A stretch of DNA of 64,000 nucleotides from an uncultured Dehalococcoidia bacterium (GCA_951812535.1 CATOSK010000004.1:1-64000); one strand, 5' to 3'. Counted from the stretch's first letter, positions 8,084 through 16,835 are shown. Numbers and translations are program-made. The notes: generated by a model not told the origin, from the sequence alone.

Positions 8084-8123
8084 TTAGGCCCGCCGGCCCA
8101 TTTACCACGCAAGGAGATACGCC

Positions 8124-9761
8124 ATGCCGCTAATGACAGGTGGACAGACCATCGCCGAATCGTTGAAGGCCCAGGATGTTGACACCATATTCGGGATCAT
8201 TTCCGTCCATACGCTGGACCTATTTGACGCTCTCTTCGACAACCAGGACTCGCTCCGGTTCATCGGCGGCCGGCTGGAATTGGGCTGCGGGTACATGGCG
8301 GACGGTTACTCACGGGCCACGGGCAAGCCGGGAGTGCTGCTGACCAGCACCGGCCCCGGGGCCGCCGATTCCATGGGGGCCATGGGGGAGGCCTATTTTT
8401 CAAGCTCCTCCATCCTGCAGGTGACCACCAACGTCGAGCGGGAATTCGTCGGCAGCAACAAGCTGGCTACCCACGAGACCAAAGACCAGCTGGGCATGTT
8501 CCGCGCCGTCACCGACTGGAACGCCATGATCGGCGATGTGGAGGCCATCCCCGACCATTTCGTCGAAGCGTTCCGCCGCTTCCAGGAACGCCGCCCCCGG
8601 CCCATTGAGCTGGAAGTGCCCACCGATATGCTGGGAGAAAGGGCGGAGGTGGAGATTCTGCGTCCCCGGGAGCCGGACATCCCACAGGGTGATCCCGCGA
8701 TGGTTGAGCGGGCTCTCCAGGTCATGCTCAAGGCGGAACGCCCGGTCATTGTGGTCGGCGAGGAGGTACAGTCCCAGGGCGGCGCGGCCGAGGTTATCGA
8801 GCTGGCCGAAAAACTGGGAGCGGCGGTGGTCACCACCGACGGAGCCAAGGGGGCTTTCCCCGAAAGCCATCCCCTGTCCCTGGGCCCCGCGTTGGGCCGC
8901 CGCATCTGGGGGGAAAATCCGGCCCAGGACTGGCTGGGCTCGTGTGACGTCGCGCTGGTCCTCGGCTCCGCCCTCGCCTACCGCTCGACCGTCGGCGTGG
9001 ACCTGAAGCTGCCGGAAAACCTGGTCCACGTCCTCCTGGACGAGGAATACATCGGCAAGAACTATCCGGCGGCGGTTGCCATCACGGGCAATTCCCGGGC
9101 CGTCGTCTCCCAATTGCTGCAGGGTATCGGAAGCCGGGACGTGGAGAGCTCCGCCGAGTACCGGCAGGAAGTTGCCGCCCTGAAAGGGCAACAATACCAG
9201 GTCCTCCAGGATACGTGGGGCAACGAGCTGCGCACCTTCGAGGCCATCCGCGCGGCCACACCCGACAACACTATTTTCACCCTGGATGCAACTGTCCCGG
9301 CCAGCCGCGCTGCCCGCTGCCTGACCATCGACCAGCCCCGCCAGTTCATGTATCCCTGGGGTTGGGCCGGGTTGGGGTTTGGCTTCCCTTCCGCGTTGGG
9401 CGCCAAGGTTGGCAAACCCGAGTGTCCGGTAGTCTGCATCACGGGCGACGGCGGGTTCCAGTACAACGCCCAGGAATTGGCGACCGCCGTTCAGTACGGC
9501 ATTAACCCCATAGTCGTCATTTTCAACGACAACGCCTGGGGAGTCCTCAAGGGATACCAGAGCGCCCGCTTCAACGACCGCCTGATGGGCACAGACCTGG
9601 TAAACCCTGATTTCATCAAGCTCTTCGACTCCTACGGCATCGCCGGAACCCGAGTCTCCACGGTAGAGGGTCTGTCGAAGGCCCTGGAACAGGCGGTGCG
9701 TGCCGACCGGGTGCAATTGATAGAGGTGGAAATCCCCGGCGGATTCGGGGCGCTGGTGTAG
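8124..9761 (+). CDS. Thiamine-diphosphate-dependent enzyme of the acetolactate synthase / pyruvate oxidase family
   Basis: 545 residues with a strong ribosome site (AAGGAGAT) before ATG 8124. The N-terminal Pyr domain carries the putative cofactor-activating Glu in GGRLELGCGYMADGYSRATG. The central domain resembles an ALS/POX middle domain. The C-terminal PP domain has the ThDP/Mg motif GDGG...NDNAWG. Family members decarboxylate 2-oxoacids and join or oxidise the product; the substrate here cannot be named. It lies downstream of E2/E3, separated by the MITE, but it is not an E1-type protein. Two distant paralogues occur at 25989-27707 and 30466-32154. Confidence 0.85.
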   Translation: MPLMTGGQTIAESLKAQDVDTIFGIISVHTLDLFDALFDNQDSLRFIGGRLELGCGYMADGYSRATGKPGVLLTSTGPGAADSMGAMGEAYFSSSSILQVTTNVEREFVGSNKLATHETKDQLGMFRAVTDWNAMIGDVEAIPDHFVEAFRRFQERRPRPIELEVPTDMLGERAEVEILRPREPDIPQGDPAMVERALQVMLKAERPVIVVGEEVQSQGGAAEVIELAEKLGAAVVTTDGAKGAFPESHPLSLGPALGRRIWGENPAQDWLGSCDVALVLGSALAYRSTVGVDLKLPENLVHVLLDEEYIGKNYPAAVAITGNSRAVVSQLLQGIGSRDVESSAEYRQEVAALKGQQYQVLQDTWGNELRTFEAIRAATPDNTIFTLDATVPASRAARCLTIDQPRQFMYPWGWAGLGFGFPSALGAKVGKPECPVVCITGDGGFQYNAQELATAVQYGINPIVVIFNDNAWGVLKGYQSARFNDRLMGTDLVNPDFIKLFDSYGIAGTRVSTVEGLSKALEQAVRADRVQLIEVEIPGGFGALV

Positions 9762-9815
9762 CCGGGACTCCGGCGGGGCGCGGCCCGCGGGAAAGCAGAG
9801 AGGTAAAGGCAGGGA

Positions 9816-10601
9816 ATGTCTCAGGAAAGGACGCACGACGAGCTGATCCAGGAGCAGTTTTCCCAGCAGGCCGCCAATTGGGATACATACGTAGTGTCCG
9901 GGGGCAACGAACATGCCCTCGCCTGGAGTCTGGAGAACCTGGAGCTGCGCCCGGATATGCGGGTTTTGGACGTCGCGGCCGGCACCGGGGTCCTGGCCCG
10001 GGGAATGGCCCCGATGGTTGCCCAGGCCGTTGCCGTTGACGTAACCCCGGAGATGGTCGCCCGGGGAAGCCAACTGGCCGCCGAAGAGGGCTTGACCAAC
10101 GTCACCTTCGACCTGGGCGATGCCCGCAGCCTCCCATACGATGACGGCGGTTTCTCGCTGGTGGCGTGCCGCCTGGCGATGCACCAGGTGGAAAACCCGG
10201 ACCAGTGCCTGCGGGAAATGGTCCGCGTCTGTCGTCCCGGAGGGCACGTCGTCATCATTGACCTCACCACCGCCGAGGAACCGGCCACCGCCGAGGCTCA
10301 CAACAGCCTGGAGCGTCTCCGGGACCCATCCCACACCAACGCATTGCCCGTTAGCCGCCTCCGGGCCATGGCCGGGGAGTGCGGTCTGGAAATCGTCCGC
10401 ACCTCCGCCTTCGAGGCCCAGCGCAGCGTTGAAATCTGGATGGACATGACCCAAACCCCCGACGAGTCTCGGGCCGCAATCCTGGAAGATTTCCAATCCG
10501 AGCTGTCCGGCGGCCCCGAAACCGGGATGTATCCGTATCTGGAAGACGGGCAGCTAATGTTCAGACACCGCTGGGCCATGCTAGTCTGCCGTAAACCCTA
10601 G
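9816..10601 (+). CDS. Class I SAM-dependent methyltransferase (UbiE/Methyltransf_11-like)
   Basis: 261 residues. SAM motif I is VLDVAAGTGVLARGMA, followed by an acidic residue (AVDVTPEMV) and motif II DARSLPYDDGGFSLVACR. A post-I Gly-rich turn (RPGGHVVIID) is also visible. The layout is that of small-molecule methyltransferases of the UbiE/Coq5 type, but specificity is unknown. It starts 55 bp after the ThDP enzyme and could share its transcript. A weak hairpin follows. Confidence 0.85.
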   Translation: MSQERTHDELIQEQFSQQAANWDTYVVSGGNEHALAWSLENLELRPDMRVLDVAAGTGVLARGMAPMVAQAVAVDVTPEMVARGSQLAAEEGLTNVTFDLGDARSLPYDDGGFSLVACRLAMHQVENPDQCLREMVRVCRPGGHVVIIDLTTAEEPATAEAHNSLERLRDPSHTNALPVSRLRAMAGECGLEIVRTSAFEAQRSVEIWMDMTQTPDESRAAILEDFQSELSGGPETGMYPYLEDGQLMFRHRWAMLVCRKP

Positions 10602-10621
10602 CCCCCGGTGCCCTGGGCCGT

Positions 10622-10641
10622 AAACCTCCTAAAGGCGGTTT
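10622..10641 (+). terminator. Possible weak terminator after the methyltransferase
   Basis: Arms AAACCTCC and GGCGGTTT pair with one mismatch around a TAAA loop. A T-run (GTTGTTTTT) follows about 12 bases later, so it is off the ideal position. Confidence 0.3.
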
Positions 10642-10687
10642 GGCAGACTCTAGGTTGTTTTTCCGGCATTCATCAACAATTGTATGA

Positions 10688-12142
10688 GTGAGCACTGAAC
10701 ACGCCCCCAGCCGCCGGGTCTACCCGCTGGATGCCCACGGTCTGACCGAAGAGCAGATCGCGGTCGTCTTCGCCATGACCTCGCGCCGTGCCGAACCCTT
10801 CGACGAGATCGCGGAGCAGGTCAGCCGGGAACGCGCCGCAGACTTCCACGAGCGATGGGTCCTGGGATACGGCCATGCCTCCGTCGCGGAGCACGCCGTG
10901 GTCCACCTGGCCGTTGAGAATGTCTCCCGCCTGGCCTGCGACGCCCTGGAGGACAACCGTCTGGCCTCCTACACCGAGAAATCATCCCGGTACCAGGTCC
11001 TGCCTCCCGGGAGCTTCCACCTTCCCCGGGAACTGGAACCCTTCCCCCAACTGCTGGAGCAGTACCACGGCACTTGTCGGCAGCTGTTCGACGCCTACGC
11101 CCAGCTCCTCGACGGTTGCATCGCCCACCTGGCGAAGAGGCATCCCCGGAGGGACGGCGAGGGGGAATCCGCCTACCACCTGCGGCTAAGCCGGTTCGCT
11201 ACCGACCAGTGCCGGGAAGCGCTGCCCGCCGCCACCCTGACGAACGTGGGAGTCACCGCCAACGCCCGCACCCTGGAACACGCGGTCACCAAGCTCCTGT
11301 CCTCCGAACTGGCCGAGGAACGCGACCTAGGGCTGGAAATTCGGGAGCAGGCCCGCACCATCACTCCCACCCTGATCAAGTACGCCGACGAAAATGCCTA
11401 TCTCTCCGGCGTCTCAGCACAGCAGAAGCAGTTGGCTTCCGAGGCCGGAACCAAGGACTGGGAAACCATCCCGGGAGACACCGTGCCGGGTCCCGTTGTC
11501 CCCGCCCGCCTCGTCGGGTGGGATACCGATGCAGTGGAAAAGCTGGCCGGCGCCCTCCTTTACCGCTACTCGGGAGCCAGCTATGGCGACGTGCTTCAAA
11601 CCGTCCGGGCCATGCCCGAGTCCCGGAGACATGACATAATCCACCGCTGCGTGGATGGGACCGGGCCCCACGATCTTCCAGGGCGCGAATTCGAGACCGT
11701 ACAGTACACCTTCGAGTTTATCCTGGATTACGGCGCATTCCGGGAGTTCAGGCGCCACCGGATGCTGACCTGCCTACCCCAACCCGCCACGGTAGCCCTG
11801 GGATACCGATTGCCCCCCTTGGTCCACGAGGCGGGAATGGCCTCAGTGTTCGAGTCCGCGCTGGGCCGGGCGGAGGAGACCTTCCGGCGGGTGCAGGAAG
11901 TATCCCCAACCGCCGCCCAGTACCTGGTTACCCACGCCCACTACCGCCGCGCCCTGGCCCACGTCAACCTGAGGGAGTGCTACCATCTGTTCAAGCTGCG
12001 CACGTCCGCGCTGGCCCACGACGCTATCCGGGAACCGGTCTCCCAAGCGATGAAGCTGGCGGTGGATACCCATCCCGAACTCTTCCGCCACCTGCGTCTC
12101 CGAGACTACCCGGACTGGTGGCCTTTCCCACATGCAGAGTGA
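10688..12142 (+). CDS. Two-domain ThyX-like protein (flavin-dependent thymidylate synthase family)
   Basis: 484 residues from GTG 10688; an ATG at 10685 is out of frame. Two ThyX-like halves are fused (about 1-230 and 260-480). The ThyX signature RHRxxSxxxxSxR is divided between them. In the first half D89-N90-R91-x2-S94-x4-S99-x-R101 keeps the Ser/Ser/Arg but not Arg-His. In the second half R356-H357-R358 is kept but the later positions are T361, P366 and T368. ThyX makes dTMP from dUMP using FAD and methylenetetrahydrofolate. No thyA is in the window. Whether this duplicated form is an active synthase cannot be told from sequence. Confidence 0.8.
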   Translation: MSTEHAPSRRVYPLDAHGLTEEQIAVVFAMTSRRAEPFDEIAEQVSRERAADFHERWVLGYGHASVAEHAVVHLAVENVSRLACDALEDNRLASYTEKSSRYQVLPPGSFHLPRELEPFPQLLEQYHGTCRQLFDAYAQLLDGCIAHLAKRHPRRDGEGESAYHLRLSRFATDQCREALPAATLTNVGVTANARTLEHAVTKLLSSELAEERDLGLEIREQARTITPTLIKYADENAYLSGVSAQQKQLASEAGTKDWETIPGDTVPGPVVPARLVGWDTDAVEKLAGALLYRYSGASYGDVLQTVRAMPESRRHDIIHRCVDGTGPHDLPGREFETVQYTFEFILDYGAFREFRRHRMLTCLPQPATVALGYRLPPLVHEAGMASVFESALGRAEETFRRVQEVSPTAAQYLVTHAHYRRALAHVNLRECYHLFKLRTSALAHDAIREPVSQAMKLAVDTHPELFRHLRLRDYPDWWPFPHAE

Positions 12143-12223
12143 CAGGAACGGGAGCCGTCCCGGGATCGTCTTTCGGTATCCCGGCCAAGCCCGGGGTCCC
12201 TGGAAACCGCAAGGAGAATAGAC

Positions 12224-12643
12224 ATGCCTGACAAGCCATACATTTCCTTCCAGCAGGCCCAGTCCGCGATGAGGGCCATCATCGAGGAAGTTACCAAGCC
12301 CGGAGGAATGCCCGTGGCGATCTCCATCGTGGACGACGCCGGAAACATGGTTGCCTATGCCCAGATGGACCACGTGCGGCTCTATGCCCGCCGCCACGCC
12401 TTCCGCAAAGCCTACACCGCCGCGATCATGGGAATGGACACCGGGGCCCACGGTGAGCAGCTCAAGGAACGCGGCCGCACTGTCAGCGACTACGGCGATC
12501 CGAACCTGACCCCTGGCGAAGGCGGAGTGGTTGTCAAGTCCACGGAGGGCGTCATCATGGGCGGGATCGGAGTAGGAGGGTGGCTGGTCCGTGACGAGGA
12601 ACTCGCCTTCATCGGACTTGGCGCCATGGGACTCGATGCTTGA
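12224..12643 (+). CDS. GlcG/HbpS family heme-binding protein
   Basis: 139 residues with an ideal ribosome site (AAGGAGA) before ATG 12224. The fold signature of GlcG/HbpS (DUF336) is visible: AISIVDDAGNMVAYAQMD, then RRHAFRKAYTA, GGVVVK and GGIGVGGW. Family members bind heme or act as small accessory proteins near catabolic genes, and the exact role is usually unknown. It lies 81 bp after the ThyX-like gene and faces the sigma-factor cluster. No signal peptide is visible, so it is probably cytoplasmic. Confidence 0.85.
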   Translation: MPDKPYISFQQAQSAMRAIIEEVTKPGGMPVAISIVDDAGNMVAYAQMDHVRLYARRHAFRKAYTAAIMGMDTGAHGEQLKERGRTVSDYGDPNLTPGEGGVVVKSTEGVIMGGIGVGGWLVRDEELAFIGLGAMGLDA

Positions 12644-12685
12644 ACCCGATCTGCCAGGGTCCAGGGTGAATGGCCGCCGGAAGGG

Positions 12686-12835
12686 CTAGGGGTCGGAACA
12701 GTCGCGGGTGTAACCGCAGTTCCGGCACTGGATCTTGCAATGCAGTTCCAGCGTGGGCCCGCCGCAAATCTCGCAAGGCGACTGGGGGGTTGCCGGCCCG
12801 GGCGCCGGCGCCGGTTTCCGAGGCTCCGGAGTCAT
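12686..12835 (-). CDS. Small zinc-ribbon protein (49 residues)
   Basis: ATG 12835 to TAG 12686. After a Pro/Ala-rich start the protein has two CxxC-type pairs and further Cys/His: CEICGG, HCKIQC, RNCGY, RDCSDP. This looks like a zinc ribbon. It lies 18 bp after the anti-sigma stop and in the same reading frame, so it is probably cotranscribed with the sigma/anti-sigma genes; GGAG sits about 16 bases before the ATG. A metal-binding or regulatory accessory role is plausible but unproven. Confidence 0.7.
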   Translation of the reverse strand: MTPEPRKPAPAPGPATPQSPCEICGGPTLELHCKIQCRNCGYTRDCSDP

Positions 12836-12853
12836 CCGTGAAGCTCGGGTCTC

Positions 12854-13783
12854 CTACTTGGGGTTCGCCCGATGGGGAATCCTGCTGGTCAACACCACCT
12901 GGTCATGGGCCGGCTCCTGCCCCTCCATTGTAACGTTCACCGAGTCGAACTCGAACAGGGACTGGCCGGATTCGATGTTCAGCGTCCCCTGCCCGGACTT
13001 GTTCACCATCAGCTCTCCCGCCGGGGTCCAGTCTGTCCCCCGGACCAGCCAGACCAGGTACGGGGTGTTGCCCGTCGCCGGATTCTGGCTGGAAATCATC
13101 ATCGTCGCCTTCATGCCTTCGTCCTCAACCAGCAGGAACCCTTCGTGGCCGGAATGTTCCTCCAACGGTTCCAACATCACGGGTTGGGCTTCCGGGAAGG
13201 CATCGAGGTAGCTGCCAATCAGGGTGGAGGTCCAATCCGAGATTCTCCCCAGCGACACTAGCCCGGAACTCTCCATCTGGGCGGCAAGGACCGAGGTTTC
13301 CCGCTGCAGCCTTTCCCTCTCCTTCAAGGCATTGGCCATCTGCACCGTCACCGTTGAATTCCGTTGGGCCATGTCATCGACCTGCTCGGCCAGCCTCAGG
13401 TTCAAAGCCACCGACAGCCCGAAAAGGGCCAGAACCACCGCGGCAGCCGCGGGGAGAGCCAGTCCCCTGAGAGTCAACCAAGGAGGAAGCATGAACCGGG
13501 GCATCGACCACCGGGGCGCCCGGTTATCCGCCTCCAGATTCACCGCCGGCGCCGGAGGGTTAATCTCCGCCATCACCCGCCCGAGTATCCCCGGGGGGGC
13601 GGGAGCCTGCTCCACGGCCATGGCGAGGCGGGTGACCGATTCCAACGCCCGGCCGGCCAGGACCTGGCACCGGGAGCAGCTTTCCAGGTGTTGGTCGACC
13701 AGATTCGCTTCGTAAGCATCCAGCGCTTCCAGAGCGTAGGCTTCGAAGAGATCGTCAGGATGGTCTCTCAGGTTAGGCGACAT
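12854..13783 (-). CDS. Anti-sigma factor, RskA-like
   Basis: 309 residues. The N-terminal cytoplasmic domain has the zinc anti-sigma motif H-x3-C-x2-C (HLESCSRC, residues about 32-39). A membrane helix lies near 105-130 (LALPAAAAVVLALFGLSVAL). A short coiled-coil-like stretch and an extracytoplasmic RskA C-terminal domain (YLVWLVRGTDWTPAGELMV) follow. It should hold the adjacent ECF sigma factor inactive at the membrane until a signal triggers release. Its ATG overlaps the end of the sigma gene by 11 bp and is preceded by GGAGG. Confidence 0.9.
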   Translation of the reverse strand: MSPNLRDHPDDLFEAYALEALDAYEANLVDQHLESCSRCQVLAGRALESVTRLAMAVEQAPAPPGILGRVMAEINPPAPAVNLEADNRAPRWSMPRFMLPPWLTLRGLALPAAAAVVLALFGLSVALNLRLAEQVDDMAQRNSTVTVQMANALKERERLQRETSVLAAQMESSGLVSLGRISDWTSTLIGSYLDAFPEAQPVMLEPLEEHSGHEGFLLVEDEGMKATMMISSQNPATGNTPYLVWLVRGTDWTPAGELMVNKSGQGTLNIESGQSLFEFDSVNVTMEGQEPAHDQVVLTSRIPHRANPK

Positions 13784-14345
13784 CGGCCTCCAGTTCCAGC
13801 CGTAACTTCTGCATTCCCAGCCGCATTCTCGTTTTCACCGTTCCCAGGGGGAGTCCCAGCTTGGCTGCGATTTCCGATTGCGAGTACCCCTCGAAATAGG
13901 CCAGGACCAGGGCCGACCTCTGCCCCTCCGGCAGGCCTTCCAGAGCCCTGACTATGCGTTCCCGTTCGATGTTCAGTTCGGCCTCTTCGTCCGTGGGGCG
14001 GGACCGGGATGGAAGAAGGTCCAGCGTTTCGTAATCCCCCTGGTCTCCCAGGTTCTGGTGCCGGCGCTGGGACCGGATGATGTCGATAATCTTGTTGTGG
14101 GCCACGCTCATCAACCACGACCGCGGCGCGCCCCGTTCCGGTTTGTAGCTCGACGATTTGGTCCATATATTGAGGAAAATGTCCTGCGTCGCGTCTTCCG
14201 CCGAAGCTTCGTTACGCAGCATATACCGGGCCAGCGAGTAAACGGCTGTCGAGTAGCGGGAATACAGCTCTTCGAGAGCGTGACCATCGCCACCAGCGGT
14301 CATTTGGATGAGCTGGAGGTCTTCCAACTCATTGTAACTATCCAC
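13773..14345 (-). CDS. ECF-type RNA polymerase sigma factor (SigK/RpoE-like)
   Basis: 190 residues. Region 2 includes DATQDIFLNIWTKSSSY and RSWLMSVAHNKIIDIIRSQRR. Region 4 is the helix-turn-helix YSQSEIAAKLGLPLGTVKTRMRLGMQKLR. It directs polymerase to a small regulon and is paired with the membrane anti-sigma factor that overlaps its 3' end. The upstream noncoding stretch has GGAATC...CGTATTA on the minus strand, a possible self-regulated promoter, but this is weak. Confidence 0.93.
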   Translation of the reverse strand: MDSYNELEDLQLIQMTAGGDGHALEELYSRYSTAVYSLARYMLRNEASAEDATQDIFLNIWTKSSSYKPERGAPRSWLMSVAHNKIIDIIRSQRRHQNLGDQGDYETLDLLPSRSRPTDEEAELNIERERIVRALEGLPEGQRSALVLAYFEGYSQSEIAAKLGLPLGTVKTRMRLGMQKLRLELEADVA

Positions 14346-14503
14346 CGCCCGTCTCCAGGCGCCGGAAGACAGCGTTTCCTGTCTCCCCTAATACGTTACG
14401 GCCGCCGTACCGGATTCCCCACGTTTCGGCCGCCACATCACCTCCACAAATCCGCAGGCACGAACCCGCAGGCAAAAACCCGCGGATAAAACCTACCGGG
14501 TCA

Positions 14504-14523
14504 CGGTTTTCCGGCGAAAACCG
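14504..14523 (-). terminator. Hairpin just after the MmgE/PrpD gene
   Basis: Perfect 8-bp stem CGGTTTTC / GAAAACCG with loop CGGC, 3 bp beyond the stop at 14527. No clear U-tract follows, so termination strength is uncertain. Confidence 0.4.
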
Positions 14524-14526
14524 CGC

Positions 14527-15879
14527 CTATACTACCAGCGCATCAAATACGTCGTCCATGTCCGGCTGCTGCTCCAAGTTCCACAACAGTCCCAGTACTT
14601 CGTCACATTGTTCGTCAGAGAGCATCGGAGTTGCCAGACGCCGAAATTTTTCGCTGACCTCCGCGTCGCTCAGCGGGTTGTTCCGGTGCCCCTTGGGATA
14701 AGGCCCGGAGGCGACATAACCCGCCCCGGATTTGGTCTTGACTTCGATCCGGCAGTTGTACTCGGACGGGTATTTTTCCGTGAAGGCCGGGTCCTCTTCA
14801 ATCGTCATCCTGGCCAATATGGGGCGGAGCGACGGGTCCGCGATGCGGTCGGCGGCGAAAGTTGCCGGGGTGACCGCTCCATCCCGCAAGCCCACCGCCA
14901 CCAGGAAGGGAATGCTGTGGTCGGCTGTTTCCCGGGTCTTCGGGTCCCACTTCTCGGGCTCGGTCGACGCGCTGCTGACCGCGCTCTGGTAGCTCTTGAT
15001 GTGGATGGACTCGATATCGGCGACGTCAACCTGGGAATGCAACTCAATGGCCAGCCCGATGGGGTTCTGGGTGTGAATCTGGGATGGGTAGAACTTGAAG
15101 GTGTTCTGGGTAATCAGGAAGGGTTCATCCCCTCCCCCCATCTTTTCCAACTGGATGTCCCGTCCCAGGGCCGATTCCCACAGTCCTTTTCTCCCCTCGA
15201 AGGGCTCGAAGGGGCCGTTCATCCCCTCGGCTGCCAGCTGCGCCGCGAAGATTCCGGCCCGGGTTGCGCTGGCCGCCGCGCATCCCTTCCACATGGAAAG
15301 CTCACCCATGCGGGTCACCCTCAGGGGGATGTTGGGGACCGCCGCCAGCGAAATGGCATGGGTCATCTGTTCTTCGTCCAGGTCCATCAGCTTCCCGGCG
15401 GCACAGGCAGCACCGATGACGCTGAAGATGCCCTGGTCCCAGCCCGATTCGGGCACTTCGTCGGAGATCCGGCAGAATACTTCGTATGCCAGGGCGATGG
15501 CCGTGATCAACGACGGCCCGTCGGTGCTCAGCGTATCCCCGACCGCCAGAGCTGCCGGAATCATGTCGCTGGGATGTCCTCCCCCCGGGGAAAAATAGGA
15601 GTCGTTGCAGTCCAGGTAGCGCACCATCACCCCGTTGGCGAACCCGGCCAGGTCCATCGAGCTGTAGTCTCCGGTGCCGATGATGCGAGAAGGGGCAACG
15701 CTGTTGACCCCGGCCGCCAGCCGCCGGGCGATCTTGGCCGGCTCCGAAAGGTACCCCCCGATGGCGCACCCGAAGGTGTCCACTACCGTTCTCTTGATCT
15801 GGTGTACTGTCGCCGGACTCAGGTCTTCGTAGGAAAGCCGGCAGGCGTAGGAACTCAGTAGCTGTGATGTGCGATCCAT
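14527..15879 (-). CDS. MmgE/PrpD family protein
   Basis: 450 residues from ATG 15879, with GGAGG about 10 bases upstream; a longer frame to 15918 has no conserved sequence. The helical N-terminal domain has the family stretch VKRT-VDTFGCAIGG-like (IKRTVVDTFGCAIGG) and GHPSDMIPAALAVGD. The family includes 2-methylcitrate dehydratase (PrpD) and cis-aconitate decarboxylase, plus many of unknown substrate. No methylcitrate-cycle partners are nearby. Instead it ends an operon with a luciferase-like oxidoreductase and a large alpha/beta hydrolase, suggesting catabolism of an unidentified organic acid or ester. Confidence 0.88.
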   Translation of the reverse strand: MDRTSQLLSSYACRLSYEDLSPATVHQIKRTVVDTFGCAIGGYLSEPAKIARRLAAGVNSVAPSRIIGTGDYSSMDLAGFANGVMVRYLDCNDSYFSPGGGHPSDMIPAALAVGDTLSTDGPSLITAIALAYEVFCRISDEVPESGWDQGIFSVIGAACAAGKLMDLDEEQMTHAISLAAVPNIPLRVTRMGELSMWKGCAAASATRAGIFAAQLAAEGMNGPFEPFEGRKGLWESALGRDIQLEKMGGGDEPFLITQNTFKFYPSQIHTQNPIGLAIELHSQVDVADIESIHIKSYQSAVSSASTEPEKWDPKTRETADHSIPFLVAVGLRDGAVTPATFAADRIADPSLRPILARMTIEEDPAFTEKYPSEYNCRIEVKTKSGAGYVASGPYPKGHRNNPLSDAEVSEKFRRLATPMLSDEQCDEVLGLLWNLEQQPDMDDVFDALVV

Positions 15880-15937
15880 TCCTCGCGGTCCTCCAGGTTG
15901 CTTCAGCTTGACAGGCACGATGGCGCGGGCAATGGGA

Positions 15938-16780
15938 TCAGCGGATTACAGCTTCCGCGATCCGCTCCAGTTGCTCTCCCATCTCCGTTTCGGTTTCCAC
16001 GAAATCAGGGCGCACCACCACCCGGTCGGCTCCAGCGTCGAAAAGGGAACGGATCTCTTCCAGAATGGGCTCCTGGCCGTAGACGGTTATCGTCAGAGAG
16101 GCTGGGTCCCGGCCCAGCTCTGCTGCCAGGTTATCCAGGGTTGCCCGGCTCCGTTCCAGGTCCGCAGGGCTGATACGGTTCGGCATCCAGCCATCCCCCC
16201 AAGTTGCCACCCTTCGCAGAACGTTGCGCGCCATCCCGCCCAGGATCACCGGCGGATGCGGGTCCTGCACCGGCTTGGGGTTGCACTTGACCGGGGGAAA
16301 GTCGTAGTAGCGGCCGTGGAACTCGGCTTCGTCCTTGGTCCACAGCTCCTTCAGCACCGCCACCGCTTCCCGGGTCTGGGTCCAGCGGTGGTCGAAGTCC
16401 CCGCCCATGATTTCGGTTTCTTCCCGGTTCCAGCCGGCGCCGATCCCGAACATGAACCGGCCTCCGCTGTAACGGTCCAGGGTGGCGATGGCCTTGGCCA
16501 GAACCAGCGGGTTGCGTTCCGGCACCAGGGTAATCCCGGTTGCCAGTTTGATGGTGGTGGTCACCGCGGAAGCCCGGGCCAGGGAAATGTACGGGTCGGA
16601 GAAGTGGGCGTAGGTCTCGGGGATGGGACCGCCGCTGGGGAAGGGACTGTCACTATTGACCGGCAGAATGGGGTGTTCTGCGTACCAGATGGAATCGAAC
16701 CCGAGTTCCTCGGCCTTTCGGGCCATGAATGCCGGGTCTATCGTGTAAGCGGGCAAGGGTACCGAGGTTCCTACGTTCAT
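15938..16780 (-). CDS. Luciferase-like (LLM class) flavin/F420-dependent oxidoreductase
   Basis: 280 residues from ATG 16780, preceded by GGAGA; the open frame continues to 16885 without family sequence. The TIM-barrel LLM pattern is clear: ARKAEELGFDSIWYAEHP, then TTIKLATGITLVPERNP, ATLDRYSGGRFMFGIGAGWN, and PPVILGG. Members oxidise or reduce substrates with reduced flavin or F420. SAR202 genomes are known for expansions of related flavin monooxygenases. It sits 55 bp after the hydrolase and 58 bp before MmgE/PrpD, forming a likely three-gene operon. Confidence 0.9.
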   Translation of the reverse strand: MNVGTSVPLPAYTIDPAFMARKAEELGFDSIWYAEHPILPVNSDSPFPSGGPIPETYAHFSDPYISLARASAVTTTIKLATGITLVPERNPLVLAKAIATLDRYSGGRFMFGIGAGWNREETEIMGGDFDHRWTQTREAVAVLKELWTKDEAEFHGRYYDFPPVKCNPKPVQDPHPPVILGGMARNVLRRVATWGDGWMPNRISPADLERSRATLDNLAAELGRDPASLTITVYGQEPILEEIRSLFDAGADRVVVRPDFVETETEMGEQLERIAEAVIR

Positions 16781-16835
16781 CGCTGTCTCCTTGCGGTGGT
16801 TGGCCGCGGGTATGGTTCCGTCAATCGTCCGCCTG

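Noticed and set aside
8124..9761. ThDP enzyme as the missing E1 of the E2/E3 complex
   Set aside because: It has the three-domain ALS/POX layout, not an E1 alpha/beta or AceE layout; being adjacent is not sufficient.
8400..10496. A 698-codon open frame on the minus strand
   Set aside because: It lies antisense to the clear ThDP and methyltransferase genes. It is a GC-rich shadow with no domain pattern.
12872..13951. Long plus-strand open frames opposite the sigma/anti-sigma genes
   Set aside because: They are antisense to well-recognised sigma and anti-sigma proteins and have low-complexity Arg/Pro/Ser composition.
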